From Desulforamulus putei DSM 12395 (lineage in GTDB: Bacteria > Bacillota > Desulfotomaculia > Desulfotomaculales > Desulfotomaculaceae): a DNA stretch of 64,000 nucleotides. Shown here in pieces: positions 42,365 through 52,454 of the stretch. A program made the position numbers and the translations under genes. Under the pieces are notes generated by a model. That model was not told the origin of the DNA and ran no database searches. It saw only the letters and a program-made list of their open reading frames with translations. Location of the stretch: positions 372,001-436,000 of the forward strand of contig NZ_FQUY01000001.1 of assembly GCF_900129195.1 (NCBI RefSeq), read 5' to 3'. Within the stretch, counting starts at the first letter, position 1. Each line of letters begins with the position of its first letter.

Positions 42365-44274
42365 CGTTTGAACCTTTTATTCAGCTCCTCATGGGTAATT
42401 TGAATGAGGGTGGGCCTTCCATGGGGACAGGTAAAGGGCCGCCGGCAGCGGGCCAAGCCCTCCAACAGGGCCTTCACTTCTATGCTGCCCAGATTCTTTC
42501 CCGCTTTCACCGCTTCCCGGCAGGCCATGGCAGCCGCCAACCGGTCGATTACCAGTCCCCTGTCCAGTTTATGGGAAGGACTTTCCTGTAATCTGGCCAG
42601 CAGGTCCATGAAGATTTCCCCGGGAGCTGTCAAAGCCTGGGGCGGTACGCCCCTTAATAAAAAAGTATCTCCGCCGAAGTGTTCCAGTATAAACCCGATC
42701 TCGTTAAAATCAATGACATGGCGCACAACCAGTTGGGCCTCATGATGGGGTATTTCCAGGGTGACGGGCTCCAGCAGCATTTGGGACGGAACCTCCTGCT
42801 GCAGCAGGTCCTGGTATCTTTCATACAAAACCCTCTCATGGGCGGCGTGCTGGTCGATGATATATAAGCCGCCTTCGCCGTAGGCCAGCACATAGGTGGG
42901 AGGCACCTGGCCGGCCGGTGTTAAAGCGGGAAAAAAAGTCTCCGGTTGATAAGGACTTTTATTTTCAAAAACCCTGGGATGATGCAGGGTTTGCAGCAGC
43001 CCATCCTGACTCTCCGGAACCCTGTCAATGCTTTGAGGTTCCGCCGGTTGCGGTGTTTCTCCGGGCCGAACAGGCAGTGAAAGACGTAGCTGCTCTCTGC
43101 CCGTGACATTGGCAAAGGACTCCCCGGCCCTTGCTTCGTTTTCATGGCACCGGCATTCCGGAATCTTTGCCGGTTGTTCACTGGCCTTGGGTTTTTCAGT
43201 TTGTGCTTGTTCGCCCGGGGTCTGCGCTTCCTGAGACCGGGTATTTGTCCTCCCCGGCATGTTCTCCCACAACCCACCGATGGCTCCGGTTAAATTAAGA
43301 TGCTTACTCAGGGCTTCCAGCAGTTCCTCCAGGACCTCTTTTTCCCTGGCCAGCCGCACTTCCATTTTGGTAGGGTGAACATTCACATCCACCTGGGTGG
43401 GATCGAGGGTCAAATGCAAGATGGCAACAGGAAAGCGCCCGGCGGGGATTTGGGTTTGATAGGCCTGTTGTAGAACGGAAGAAACCAGCCCACTGCGAAT
43501 GTACCTGCCGTTAATGAAGAAATTTTGATACTGCCGGGAGGCACGGGTCAACACAGGCTTGCTGATGAGCCCGGTCAGGGATAACAAACGCCCCTGGTAG
43601 TTGACCTCCAGCATGCTGCGCACGTTATCCGTCCCGAAGATGCCGGCAGCGGTATCCTTTAACGAACCGTTCCCGGGACTGGAAAAAAGAACTCTACCGC
43701 CGCTGCGCAGTTCAAAACGGACATCCGGTCTGGCCATGGCCAGTCTTGACATTAAATCACTGACCTGACCGGTCTCGACGGTGGCTGATTTGAGAAATTT
43801 TCTTCTGGCCGGCGTATTAAAAAAAAGGTCTCTTACCTCAACAGTGGTCCCGACGGGGCACCCGGCAGGGGAAATTTCTTTTATCTGCCCGGCCTCGATG
43901 TGGACCACGGTGCCCCCCAGGTCACCTGCTGTTCTGGTAGTTAACGTTACCCGGGCCACGGCAGCAATGCTAGGCAAGGCCTCGCCCCTGAACCCCAGGG
44001 TAAGGATGTTATTTAAATCCTCGGCCCGGCGAATTTTACTGGTGGCATGACGCTGAAAGCAAAGTTCGGCATCCCGGGCTGACATGCCGCACCCGTTGTC
44101 AACCACTTTGATGCCCGTGATACCACCCTGTGACAATTCCACTGTAATTCGGTCGGCCCCTGCGTCCAGACTGTTTTCTACCAATTCTTTGACAACCGAA
44201 ACCGGGCGTTCCACAACCTCTCCGGCGGCAATTTGGTTGGCTATGGTTTCATCCAGTACAATGATGTTCCCCAA
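42361..44274 (-). CDS. mutL: DNA mismatch repair protein MutL
   Basis: A 637-residue GHKL ATPase that links MutS to strand removal. N-terminal motifs: NSLDAGADRI, DNGCGM, GFRGEALPSIA. The C-terminal nicking-endonuclease motif DQHAAHERVLYE is intact, with ACREAVKAG and CPHGRPT, so it is the MutH-independent endonuclease type. A Pro/Glu-rich linker spans about 345-450. TTG 44274 after AGGGGTGA is favoured; the frame opens upstream to 44319. Confidence 0.94.
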   Translation of the reverse strand: MGNIIVLDETIANQIAAGEVVERPVSVVKELVENSLDAGADRITVELSQGGITGIKVVDNGCGMSARDAELCFQRHATSKIRRAEDLNNILTLGFRGEALPSIAAVARVTLTTRTAGDLGGTVVHIEAGQIKEISPAGCPVGTTVEVRDLFFNTPARRKFLKSATVETGQVSDLMSRLAMARPDVRFELRSGGRVLFSSPGNGSLKDTAAGIFGTDNVRSMLEVNYQGRLLSLTGLISKPVLTRASRQYQNFFINGRYIRSGLVSSVLQQAYQTQIPAGRFPVAILHLTLDPTQVDVNVHPTKMEVRLAREKEVLEELLEALSKHLNLTGAIGGLWENMPGRTNTRSQEAQTPGEQAQTEKPKASEQPAKIPECRCHENEARAGESFANVTGREQLRLSLPVRPGETPQPAEPQSIDRVPESQDGLLQTLHHPRVFENKSPYQPETFFPALTPAGQVPPTYVLAYGEGGLYIIDQHAAHERVLYERYQDLLQQEVPSQMLLEPVTLEIPHHEAQLVVRHVIDFNEIGFILEHFGGDTFLLRGVPPQALTAPGEIFMDLLARLQESPSHKLDRGLVIDRLAAAMACREAVKAGKNLGSIEVKALLEGLARCRRPFTCPHGRPTLIQITHEELNKRFKR

Positions 44275-44284
44275 AATGTCACCC

Positions 44285-45640
44285 CTAACCGTCTGAACGA
44301 AACTCCTGACGTTCCTCACGCCGATACATCATGAAGGTATCAGTGGACTTATCCTGCAAATATACATAATTAAAACGGTAGTCGTGCTTGTATTGTTCAT
44401 AGGCATCCCATCCCTCTTCCTGGCAATATTTGCAGGCCTGAATGGGGATGGTAATGGCCAGCACGTGGTATCGTTTGCCGTCGGGATGGTACGCCTGGGA
44501 ATCAATGGTTATATAGCCGGGGCACTGGGCGCACACCCGCACCTTTTCAATTTGTTTTTCTTCAATGAACTGGGTATCGTAATAAATGGGTTTGGTACGC
44601 TGGTAGTATTTAGCCCCGTTGGCCAGAGCAAACTTGTCTGCTTTGTGCCGGTTGGCCCATATTTCTTGCAGTTCCCCCACCACCCTGTGGATTTCGGATG
44701 TAACCTTGGGATTCTCTTTAAACCGGTCCGGATTGTATTCCGGTTCAAGGACGGAGGAATAATCCTTGCCCGCCAGCGCCAGTAAAATGGCCAGGTTTAC
44801 ATAAGGTAAAGCGGTCTCAATGGCATACCCGCCCTCAAGGACAGCCAAATCCGGCTTTAATTTTTCCGTCAGCCTGGCATAACCCTGGGCAGTGATGCGC
44901 ATTTGGCCCAGGGGATCGGTAAAGTGATTGTCCTGACCGGCGGAATTTACCACGAAGTCCGGTTGAAAATCCGCCAGAATGGGTGAAATCAAGTGATCCA
45001 TGACATAGTGGAGCCCGGCATCCGTCACTCCGGGCGGCAGCGGTATGTTAATAGTGGATGCATAGGCGCCCGGCCCCCCTAACTCATAGGTAAAACCGGT
45101 GCCGGGATAAATGGTACGGCCGTCCTGGTGAAAAGAAATAAACAGCACATCCGGGTCATGGTAAAAAATGTCCTGGGTCCCGTCACCATGGTGGACATCG
45201 GTGTCTACAATGGCAATTTTTTTCACGCCGTAGGTCCTTCTCAGGTATTCCACCAGCACCGCTTCATTGTTAATATTGCAAAAACCCCGGTTGCCGTGGA
45301 CCACCCTCATGGCATGGTGCCCCGGCGGGCGGACCAAAGCAAAACCGTTCTTGATTTGTTTGGCTATAATTTTATCTCCCAAGTGCATGGCCGCTCCGGC
45401 TGCAATACGGTGGGCCTCCAATACCTGGTCACTGACCGACGGCACACAAAAATGGACCCGGCAAATATCATGCTCGGAGGCCAACCGGGGAGAAAATTCT
45501 TCAATTTCCGGGAGATCCAGAATGCCTTCCTCAAACATCTGGTCCCGGGTGTACAAAAGCCGCTCTTCACGCTCCGGGTGGGTGGCGGAAATGGCCCAGT
45601 CAAAGGCAGGAAAGAAAATAATGCCGGTCTTTTTCATCAT
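44285..45640 (-). CDS. Histone deacetylase-like (AcuC/HDAC class) amidohydrolase with C-terminal zinc-ribbon-like tail
   Basis: A 451-residue arginase-deacetylase fold. Active-site features: RPPGHHAMR, the zinc site DTDVHHGDGTQDIF, SFHQDGRTIYPG and SAGQDNHFTDPLGQ. Substrates in bacteria include acetylated enzymes, acetylpolyamines and acetoin-related compounds. A tail of about 100 residues carries CAQCPG and CKYCQEEG, a possible zinc knuckle not usual in AcuC. It overlaps the hydantoinase gene by four bases, so the two are co-translated. Confidence 0.85.
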   Translation of the reverse strand: MMKKTGIIFFPAFDWAISATHPEREERLLYTRDQMFEEGILDLPEIEEFSPRLASEHDICRVHFCVPSVSDQVLEAHRIAAGAAMHLGDKIIAKQIKNGFALVRPPGHHAMRVVHGNRGFCNINNEAVLVEYLRRTYGVKKIAIVDTDVHHGDGTQDIFYHDPDVLFISFHQDGRTIYPGTGFTYELGGPGAYASTINIPLPPGVTDAGLHYVMDHLISPILADFQPDFVVNSAGQDNHFTDPLGQMRITAQGYARLTEKLKPDLAVLEGGYAIETALPYVNLAILLALAGKDYSSVLEPEYNPDRFKENPKVTSEIHRVVGELQEIWANRHKADKFALANGAKYYQRTKPIYYDTQFIEEKQIEKVRVCAQCPGYITIDSQAYHPDGKRYHVLAITIPIQACKYCQEEGWDAYEQYKHDYRFNYVYLQDKSTDTFMMYRREERQEFRSDG

Positions 45641-47319
45641 TTCATCAACCTCCCCCCGGAACCGATGTGACCTAAAATTCCCCTGGGTGTTTGCACCGAT
45701 ATGTGATACAGCCTGCCGGTGGTTCGCCAGTCGCGCACGATATTAAAAACATCCCGGTTGGTGATTTCAATCTCCTGCACATATTCCAGCAGGTTCATTT
45801 TTTCCGCCCGCTTCATCAACCAGGATTTGGCCAATTCCACCGCCCCGATTTCATCCAGCTTGCCGCTCAGCTTCCCCTGGTAGCCCTCTTCTTCTACAAT
45901 AAAAATCTGACGCTCGGTATCCGCCAGCAGGTTCACCTGCAGCGTAGGTCTGGCCACCGCTGCTCCGATGGCGTTGGCTACCGGCGCGTAGGGAGGTAAG
46001 ATGGGGGTACAACCCAAACGGGCGGCGATTTGAGGAACAAAACCGGCAGCGCCGCCCCCCACCCCCACGACGTTTTGCGGGCGCAGCTTTTTCTTCTGCA
46101 GTACTTCCCAAACCCGGTAAGCGGGCTCCTGCTCCCATTCCACAAACATCTGCTCGATTTCCGTTACCACCGTGTTAATCACCAGACCGACAATGGTGTG
46201 AGCCACTTCCATGGGCCCCATGCCCACCGGGGCCCCCAGCCGTACCATAGCCTCCCGGGCCCGGTCTTCATCGCCGATTTGGGTCATGCCCATAACCCGT
46301 AAAGCATCGGTAGGTGTAGGCAGCGGACCACCCAGGCAGTAGGCATGGCCCACCCGCTCTGAATAAATAATGATTTCCTTGCCTACCCGTTCCACCACAC
46401 TGTCGCCGCCTACCGGCACGGAGTGTACCGCCAGCGCCCGTACCTGGGTAAACCGGTCACCGATTTTGGCGCCCCGGGAAGCCAGCAGCGGCTGGCCGGA
46501 AAGAATTAAGGCCAGGTCGGTGGTGGTGCCGCCGATATCCACCACCAGGGAGGTTTCTCCCGCCGGTGTAAGGGCCTGTACCCCCAGGGTGCTGGCAGCG
46601 GGCCCGGAGAAAATGGTTTCCACCGGCACTTGTTCGGAAACCGTCAGGGGCAGGGTGCCGCCGTCCGCCTTTAAGATGAACACATCGGCGCTGATGTCCC
46701 TGCGGGCCATGGCATCCCGCACCGCATTGGCAAAATAATGGTACTTATCCCTGGTGGCGCAGGTTAACACGGTATTGGTAATCCGGCGCGGAAAATTTAA
46801 TCTACCGCCGGCCCGGTGCCCCATTTCCACCTGCCATTCAGGATGATGTTGCTTAATATATTGAGCCACCCGAAGTTCATGGGCGTTGTTGCGGGTGGAA
46901 AATTTCCCTATCACGGCAACCCTTTGATATCCCTTGTCCTCCAGCCACCGGAGCGCCTTTGCCAGTTCCGCTTCTTCCAGGGGAATGATTTCACGGCCAC
47001 GATAATCAATGGCCCCGGTTAAGAAGAAAACGTCATCCTGTTGCCGGAACTCCATGAAAGTACGGCCGGGCCCGGGCAGCAAGAGCACCCCCACCGGGTC
47101 GTATTTCTTCTCGGCGATCAGATTGGTCACGATGGTGGTACTAAAGACAACCCGCTGGATCTTTTCACCGGGTATTCCCTTTAATAAGTTGTCCAAGGCA
47201 TCTCCCAGCGAAATCAGCAAATCTTCCTGGGTTTCCACCTTTGCGGTTGCACGAACAGCACCGCCATCCAGCAGAACAGCATCTGTGCAGGTACCTCCAA
47301 CATCAATGCCAATAAACAT
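45637..47319 (-). CDS. Hydantoinase/oxoprolinase family protein
   Basis: A 560-residue protein of the HyuA/oxoprolinase A actin-like ATPase family, which opens cyclic amides using ATP. GIDVGGTCTDAVLLDGG is the phosphate-1 motif, and DIGGTTTDLALI the second phosphate motif; GGGAAGFVPQIAARLG is the adenosine motif. No HyuB partner is adjacent, so substrate (hydantoin, 5-oxoproline, acetone-type carboxylation) is open. AAGGAGG precedes the ATG. It sits with the HDAC gene between mutS and mutL. Confidence 0.85.
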   Translation of the reverse strand: MFIGIDVGGTCTDAVLLDGGAVRATAKVETQEDLLISLGDALDNLLKGIPGEKIQRVVFSTTIVTNLIAEKKYDPVGVLLLPGPGRTFMEFRQQDDVFFLTGAIDYRGREIIPLEEAELAKALRWLEDKGYQRVAVIGKFSTRNNAHELRVAQYIKQHHPEWQVEMGHRAGGRLNFPRRITNTVLTCATRDKYHYFANAVRDAMARRDISADVFILKADGGTLPLTVSEQVPVETIFSGPAASTLGVQALTPAGETSLVVDIGGTTTDLALILSGQPLLASRGAKIGDRFTQVRALAVHSVPVGGDSVVERVGKEIIIYSERVGHAYCLGGPLPTPTDALRVMGMTQIGDEDRAREAMVRLGAPVGMGPMEVAHTIVGLVINTVVTEIEQMFVEWEQEPAYRVWEVLQKKKLRPQNVVGVGGGAAGFVPQIAARLGCTPILPPYAPVANAIGAAVARPTLQVNLLADTERQIFIVEEEGYQGKLSGKLDEIGAVELAKSWLMKRAEKMNLLEYVQEIEITNRDVFNIVRDWRTTGRLYHISVQTPRGILGHIGSGGRLMK

Positions 47320-47456
47320 GACGGGCCTCCTTAATGTAATAATCCAACCGACATCCCCTGCAGAATAACATTTATTCGCCTCAACCGGATATCATTATTC
47401 CAAGTTTATCATAATCCCTTTTATAATTGCATTAGGAAAAAGAACAAAGAATCAAT

Positions 47457-50069
47457 TTATTTCTTTTTTCGTAGCTTTCTTTGCAGTTTATCCAGGTAAT
47501 TAAGGCTTTGGAGCGGCGTCATATTAGGAATGTCCAAGGCTAAAATTTCCTCCCGCAGCCAATCATGCTCCGTCGAAAACATAGTTAATTGTTGTTCATG
47601 AATTGCGACAGCCACCTGGTTTTTGCCTGCCACAACCTCCTGGGCTGCCCGCTGGTGATATTCCAGTTGTTGGACCAGTTCAGCGGCCCTGTGGATAATG
47701 TCGCCGGGCAGGCCGGCCAGCCTGGCACAGTGCACGCCGTAGCTTTTACTGGCCCTGGCCCGTACCACCTTTCGTAAAAAAGCCACCTGGTTCCCTTGCT
47801 CCTTAACGGCAGTGGCATAATTTTTCAGCCCGGGCAGCAACCCCTCAAGTTCGGCCAGTTCATGATAATGGGTTGAAAAAAGAGTCCGGCAACCTACTGC
47901 ATTATGTAGATACTCAATGACCGCCTGGGCAATGGCCATACCCTCCAGATTTGAAGTGCCCCTGCCCAGTTCATCAATAATGACCAGACTTTTGGGGGTG
48001 GTGTGGTCAAGAATTTGCTTGGTTTCGAACATTTCTACCATAAAGGTGCTTTGTCCGGAGGTAAGATCGTCCGAGGCCCCTACCCTGGCAAAAATCCTGT
48101 CAACAATGCCGATTTTGGCCCGGGAAGCCGGCACAAAGCTCCCCACCTGGGCCATCAGCACAATTAAAGCCACCTGCCTCTGGTAGGTACTTTTGCCACC
48201 CATATTAGGCCCGGTAATCAAACACAGCCGCTGGTTCTCTGTATCCAGGTAGGTGTCATTGGGCACAAACCCCCCCGGCCCCAAGGTCACTTCCACCACC
48301 GGGTGCCGTCCCTCGGTGATCTCAATTCTCCCGTCATCAGATACCTCGGGCCTTACATACCCCTGGCGGGCTGCCACCTCTGCCAGGGATACCAGCGCAT
48401 CAATTTGCGCCACCAGGGCGGCGGTTTTTTGGATTCTGTGCACTTCGGCAGCCACCCTGTTGCGGATCTCCACAAATAAATTGTATTCCAGCTCCACCAG
48501 CCTGTCTTCGGCCCCTAAAATCATGCTTTCATATTCTTTCAGCTCCGGGGTAATAAACCGCTCGGCATTGGCCAGGGTTTGCCGGCGTTGGTAATAGTCC
48601 GGCACTGCATTGAGATTGGCGCGGGTCACTTCCAGATAGTACCCAAAAACCTTGTTAAAACCCACCTTTAAATTTTTAATACCGGTCTTTTCCTTCTCCC
48701 TGGCCTCCAAACCGGCCAGCCAGGCCTTGCCGTCCCTGGCGGCGGCACGCAGTTGATCAACTTCCGCATGATAACCTTCTTTGATTAAACCCCCGTCCCT
48801 GAGAGAAACGGGCGGGTTTTCCGCTAGGGAGGAAAACAACAGGTCTCTCAGATCAGCCAGGGTATCAAACTGTGCACAGATACTTCGCAGCAACGGGCTC
48901 TGGCACTGCTGCAAAGCTTCATGTATCAAAGGAAGTTTCTCCAGTGAACCCAGCAGTGCCGTCATGTCCCGGCCGTTGGCGCTGCCGTAGGCTGCCCGTG
49001 CTGTTAACCGCTCCAGGTCATAGATTTGTTTCAGGGCCCCTGCCAGTTCCTCGCGCAGCAGGAGGGAGTTCACCAATTCCTCCACCGCATCCAACCGTTC
49101 CTGAATTTTAACCAGGTCGATCAAGGGCTGTTCCAGCCAGTTTTTCAGCATACGGCCCCCCATGGCGGTGCGGGTCTTATCCAGGACCCAAAGCAGTGTC
49201 CCCTTTTTCTCCCCGACTCTTAGGGATCTGGTGATTTCCAGGTTGCGCCTGGCAACGCCGTCCAAAACCATGTAAGCTTTGGGAGAGTAAGATGTAATTT
49301 CGGTAATATGCTTTAACTTACGCCTTTGGGTTTCCGTCAAATAACGGAGCAAACTGCCGGCTGCCTGGCACATGGCCTGCTTGTTCAAATAAGCGGCTAT
49401 CTTGTCTGCCCCGAAATGATCTGTGAGAATTTGCCAGTAGTCCGGCAGATCCGAGATATGGCCGAGGGTTGTTAATGTGGTGGCTGGAAGGCTGTTTAAA
49501 ACCCTGGCCGCCTTTTCATCCTTTATCACGTCATGGGTCAGCAGCACTTCCCTGGGCGACAACCGTACAACCTCGTCCAGCAAACCGTCCAAAGCCCAGG
49601 GGCCTTCCATTTCCGTCACCTGGAATAGTCCCGTTGATAAATCGGTTACTGCCATGCCATAGGTGCCGGTATTCACCTGACAAAGGGCCACCAGGTAGTT
49701 ATTATCCTTTTCATTTAACATGCTCCCGTCGATGACGGTACCGGGCGTAATCACCCGCACCACTTCACGTTTGACGATTCCCCTAGCGGCCCTGGGATCC
49801 TCCACCTGTTCGCAGATGGCCACCTTATATCCTTTATCAATTAATTTACTGATATAATTATCCGCCGAGTGAAAGGGTACGCCGCACATGGGAACCCGTT
49901 CCGGTTCCCCGGCATCCCGTCCCGTCAGAGTTATCTCCAACTCTTTGGATGCCAATTTGGCATCTTCAAAGAACATTTCATAAAAGTCTCCCAGACGAAA
50001 AAATAAAATCGCATCGGGAACTTGTTTCTTAATTTCCAGGTACTGCTGCATCATTGGAGTTAAGGCCAC
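47457..50069 (-). CDS. mutS: DNA mismatch repair protein MutS
   Basis: An 870-residue mismatch sensor. The Phe-x-Glu mismatch-reading motif lies in GDFYEMF near residue 27; Walker A GPNMGGKST, Walker B LVIIDELGRGTS and STHYHELAEL are present near 610-720; a C-terminal HTH dimerisation part follows. Full normal length. It probably heads an operon with mutL downstream, interrupted by two metabolic genes. Confidence 0.96.
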   Translation of the reverse strand: MALTPMMQQYLEIKKQVPDAILFFRLGDFYEMFFEDAKLASKELEITLTGRDAGEPERVPMCGVPFHSADNYISKLIDKGYKVAICEQVEDPRAARGIVKREVVRVITPGTVIDGSMLNEKDNNYLVALCQVNTGTYGMAVTDLSTGLFQVTEMEGPWALDGLLDEVVRLSPREVLLTHDVIKDEKAARVLNSLPATTLTTLGHISDLPDYWQILTDHFGADKIAAYLNKQAMCQAAGSLLRYLTETQRRKLKHITEITSYSPKAYMVLDGVARRNLEITRSLRVGEKKGTLLWVLDKTRTAMGGRMLKNWLEQPLIDLVKIQERLDAVEELVNSLLLREELAGALKQIYDLERLTARAAYGSANGRDMTALLGSLEKLPLIHEALQQCQSPLLRSICAQFDTLADLRDLLFSSLAENPPVSLRDGGLIKEGYHAEVDQLRAAARDGKAWLAGLEAREKEKTGIKNLKVGFNKVFGYYLEVTRANLNAVPDYYQRRQTLANAERFITPELKEYESMILGAEDRLVELEYNLFVEIRNRVAAEVHRIQKTAALVAQIDALVSLAEVAARQGYVRPEVSDDGRIEITEGRHPVVEVTLGPGGFVPNDTYLDTENQRLCLITGPNMGGKSTYQRQVALIVLMAQVGSFVPASRAKIGIVDRIFARVGASDDLTSGQSTFMVEMFETKQILDHTTPKSLVIIDELGRGTSNLEGMAIAQAVIEYLHNAVGCRTLFSTHYHELAELEGLLPGLKNYATAVKEQGNQVAFLRKVVRARASKSYGVHCARLAGLPGDIIHRAAELVQQLEYHQRAAQEVVAGKNQVAVAIHEQQLTMFSTEHDWLREEILALDIPNMTPLQSLNYLDKLQRKLRKKK

Positions 50070-50145
50070 AAATATCTCCTCCCGTACCCAATTATACCAT
50101 AGACAAACCTGCTGCAGGCGACTTCCTAAAGCATTGTGCCAAAAG

Positions 50146-50187
50146 GAAAACCCCCTGGAGTTTGATCAAGTTCCAGGGGGCTTTTCT
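50146..50187 (-). terminator. Intrinsic terminator after ylbF
   Basis: On the minus strand AAAAGCCCCCTGGAAC pairs imperfectly with CTCCAGGGGGTTTTCC around TTGATCAAA. Confidence 0.8.
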
Positions 50188-50244
50188 CTTATCATAAGAT
50201 AAACTATCAGGTTAGTGTCGTAGAACTACGACTGTTGCTTAACC

Positions 50245-50622
50245 TCAGGTGTAAGGACCGCAGGCAGAGCAGCTATGGGTTTCCGGAGGGTTCCCTTCAA
50301 TTCCTTCACTGATGCGCTCATTTACCTGATTGAGGAATTTTTGGAACTGGTCCTGTATCTCTGCAAATTCCCTAATAAGAGGATTTGCCATCATCTGGTC
50401 TTCTAGGGCGTACACTTCGTTTAGTTGCTCATCGGTCAGTTCATGGCCCTGCATCCGCATCATTTGATGGGAGTGTTGGAGATGCTGAAATTTTTCAATT
50501 AAAGCAACGGCATCAGCGTCTGACATCATGGCAGCCTCTTTTTCCCGCATGGTTTTATATTTCTCAGAATTAGCAATCAGTTTACCCAACTCCAAAGCCT
50601 TTTCTAAAACCACATCACTCAT
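50245..50622 (-). CDS. YlbF/YmcA family regulator
   Basis: A 125-residue helical protein of the Com_YlbF family. In Bacillus, YlbF, YmcA and YaaT form the Y-complex that binds [4Fe-4S] clusters and steers RNase Y. The body is two long helices (KALELGKLIANSEKYKTMRE). The C-terminus ends HSCSACGPYT, two Cys that could take part in cluster binding. ATG 50622 lies eight bases after GGAGG. Located between miaB and mutS, a common Firmicute order. Confidence 0.85.
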   Translation of the reverse strand: MSDVVLEKALELGKLIANSEKYKTMREKEAAMMSDADAVALIEKFQHLQHSHQMMRMQGHELTDEQLNEVYALEDQMMANPLIREFAEIQDQFQKFLNQVNERISEGIEGNPPETHSCSACGPYT

Positions 50623-50654
50623 CAATTTCACCTCCCCCAGTCATATTCAGAGAA

Positions 50655-52034
50655 TTAATCATTGGTACCGTTAAGCACCAGTTCTCCCTCTAATAAATTG
50701 AGCCTGCCCTTTGTGATCTTGACCTGCACCAGCTTCCCGGTCAGTTCAATGGGTCCCTGAAAAACAACCAGCTTATTGGTGCGGGTGCGGCCGGCCAGCA
50801 AGTCAGGGTTGTTTTGGGTTTCCCCTTCCACCAGCACTTCAAAGACTTTGCCTTCTTCCTGCCGGTTGTTTTCACAGGAGATTTTATTCTGCAATTCGAT
50901 TAACCGTTGAATTCTTTCACTTTTTACTTCCTCAGCGACCTGTTCCATTTTGGCGGCGGGTGTGCCGGTGCGAATGTTATAGACAAAGGTAAAGGCGCTG
51001 TCATAGCGGACGCGTTTGACCAGGTCAAGGGTATCGGCAAAATCCTCCTCGGTTTCACCGGGAAAACCCACCATTAAATCCGCTGTGATGCTGGCATTGG
51101 GAACCGCACTTTTGATTCTTTGGATGAGATCCAAGTACTGTTCCCGGGTATAACCCCTGTTCATCAGTTTCAGGATACGGTTGCTGCCTGCCTGGGCAGG
51201 CAGGTGAAAATGCTCGCACACCTTTTTCGCCGAGGCGATTACATCAATCAACCTCTGATCAAAATCCCGGGGGTGCGAAGTCATAAACCGAATGCGCTCC
51301 AAACCCTCAATTTTATCCAGGTCAAGAAGAAGATCCGCAAACCGGTAATTGACATCCATATCTTTACCGTAGGAATTGACATTTTGCCCTAACAGTGTGA
51401 CTTCTTTATAACCTTCCTGCACCAAATCTTGAATTTCTTTAATGATATCCTCAGGTTTCCGGCTGCGCTCCCGCCCCCGCACATAGGGAACGATGCAATA
51501 GGTACAGAAATTGTTGCAGCCATACATAATGGTGACCCAGGCTTTCAGTTTATCTTTGCGGCGTACCGGGACATTCTCGACGATCCCTTTCTCGGTGGCC
51601 CAAACCTCCAGCACCGCCTCGTGATTTTCCTGCACTTGATGGATCATGCGCGGCAGTTCATGCACATTATGGGTGCCAAAGATCAAATCCACAAAGGGAA
51701 AGTTGTGACGTATCTTCTTTGCCACATCCTCCTGCTGGGGCATACACCCGCATACCCCTAAAATCAAGTCCGGCTTTGCCACCTTTAACTTTCTTAAGCG
51801 TCCAAGCAAACCGTATACCTTGCTCTCCGCTGTTTCACGGACACAACAGGTATTTAAGATGATAATGTCCGCCTCTTCTTGGGCATCCGTAGGGATGTAA
51901 CCCAGGTCCTCCAATATCCCGGACAGGGATTCGGCGTCCCGTTCATTCATTTGACACCCGAAGGACTGGATCAAATATTTCTTTTGCCCCTCTACCTTTT
52001 TGTTTGGGGACTTATATTCAATCTTTTCTACCAT
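50655..52034 (-). CDS. miaB: tRNA-2-methylthio-N6-dimethylallyladenosine synthase
   Basis: A 459-residue radical-SAM methylthiotransferase acting on i6A37 made by MiaA. N-terminal auxiliary-cluster Cys are in [17 protein letters not shown] and GVCGCMPQQ; the radical-SAM triad is in [14 protein letters not shown]; a TRAM domain closes the protein ([20 protein letters not shown]). All six Cys are present. Same strand and order as ylbF-mutS. Confidence 0.96.
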   Translation of the reverse strand: MVEKIEYKSPNKKVEGQKKYLIQSFGCQMNERDAESLSGILEDLGYIPTDAQEEADIIILNTCCVRETAESKVYGLLGRLRKLKVAKPDLILGVCGCMPQQEDVAKKIRHNFPFVDLIFGTHNVHELPRMIHQVQENHEAVLEVWATEKGIVENVPVRRKDKLKAWVTIMYGCNNFCTYCIVPYVRGRERSRKPEDIIKEIQDLVQEGYKEVTLLGQNVNSYGKDMDVNYRFADLLLDLDKIEGLERIRFMTSHPRDFDQRLIDVIASAKKVCEHFHLPAQAGSNRILKLMNRGYTREQYLDLIQRIKSAVPNASITADLMVGFPGETEEDFADTLDLVKRVRYDSAFTFVYNIRTGTPAAKMEQVAEEVKSERIQRLIELQNKISCENNRQEEGKVFEVLVEGETQNNPDLLAGRTRTNKLVVFQGPIELTGKLVQVKITKGRLNLLEGELVLNGTND

Positions 52035-52290
52035 CTATATTTAAGCCTCCGACAAGCAGTTGGGATAAATTTCATTGAGCACTAACATTTTCCCATATTT
52101 TTTACTGGAATGCAAACTGATAGTTATATTTTTCAGTTTTTGTAATGTAAACATACTAAATTATTATCAGGGCAAATGGGGGCTTATTTTTTTTAACATT
52201 TGAGTCGCCCTTTTTGAATAGCAGTAAAATTAGCAAACCCGCACCGATTTATAATGAAACGGGTCCAGTCAATCCCCCTTCCAAACAAGC

Positions 52291-52307
52291 ATACCCCTAA
52301 CGGGTAT
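52291..52307. promoter_or_regulatory. CsoR/CstR-like operator 1
   Basis: ATACCC-CTAAC-GGGTAT is an inverted repeat of the CsoR/CstR class (ATACCC...GGGTAT), about 55 bases upstream of the promoter -35 for the 52455 gene. Confidence 0.5.
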
Positions 52308-52359
52308 ACTGTTATTTTCCGAATCGCCACTTAATAATTATATTGCGTTATTCTAGTAG

Positions 52360-52388
52360 TTGACTAACAAAAAATTACATGTTATCGT
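52360..52388 (+). promoter_or_regulatory. Promoter for the ferredoxin-cytochrome b operon
   Basis: TTGACT (52360-52365), 17 bp, TATCGT (52383-52388). The -35 is good and the -10 weak. Confidence 0.5.
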
Positions 52389-52398
52389 ATGTATTAAT

Positions 52399-52416
52399 AA
52401 TACCCATGGGGGTATT
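52399..52416. promoter_or_regulatory. CsoR/CstR-like operator 2
   Basis: AATACCC-ATG-GGGGTATT is a near-perfect inverted repeat placed at or just after the expected transcription start. That position would let a repressor block initiation. CsoR responds to Cu(I) and CstR to persulfide. Confidence 0.6.
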
Positions 52417-52454
52417 GATGCTGGAAATAACGTCATTCTTCAGGAGGGATTTAT

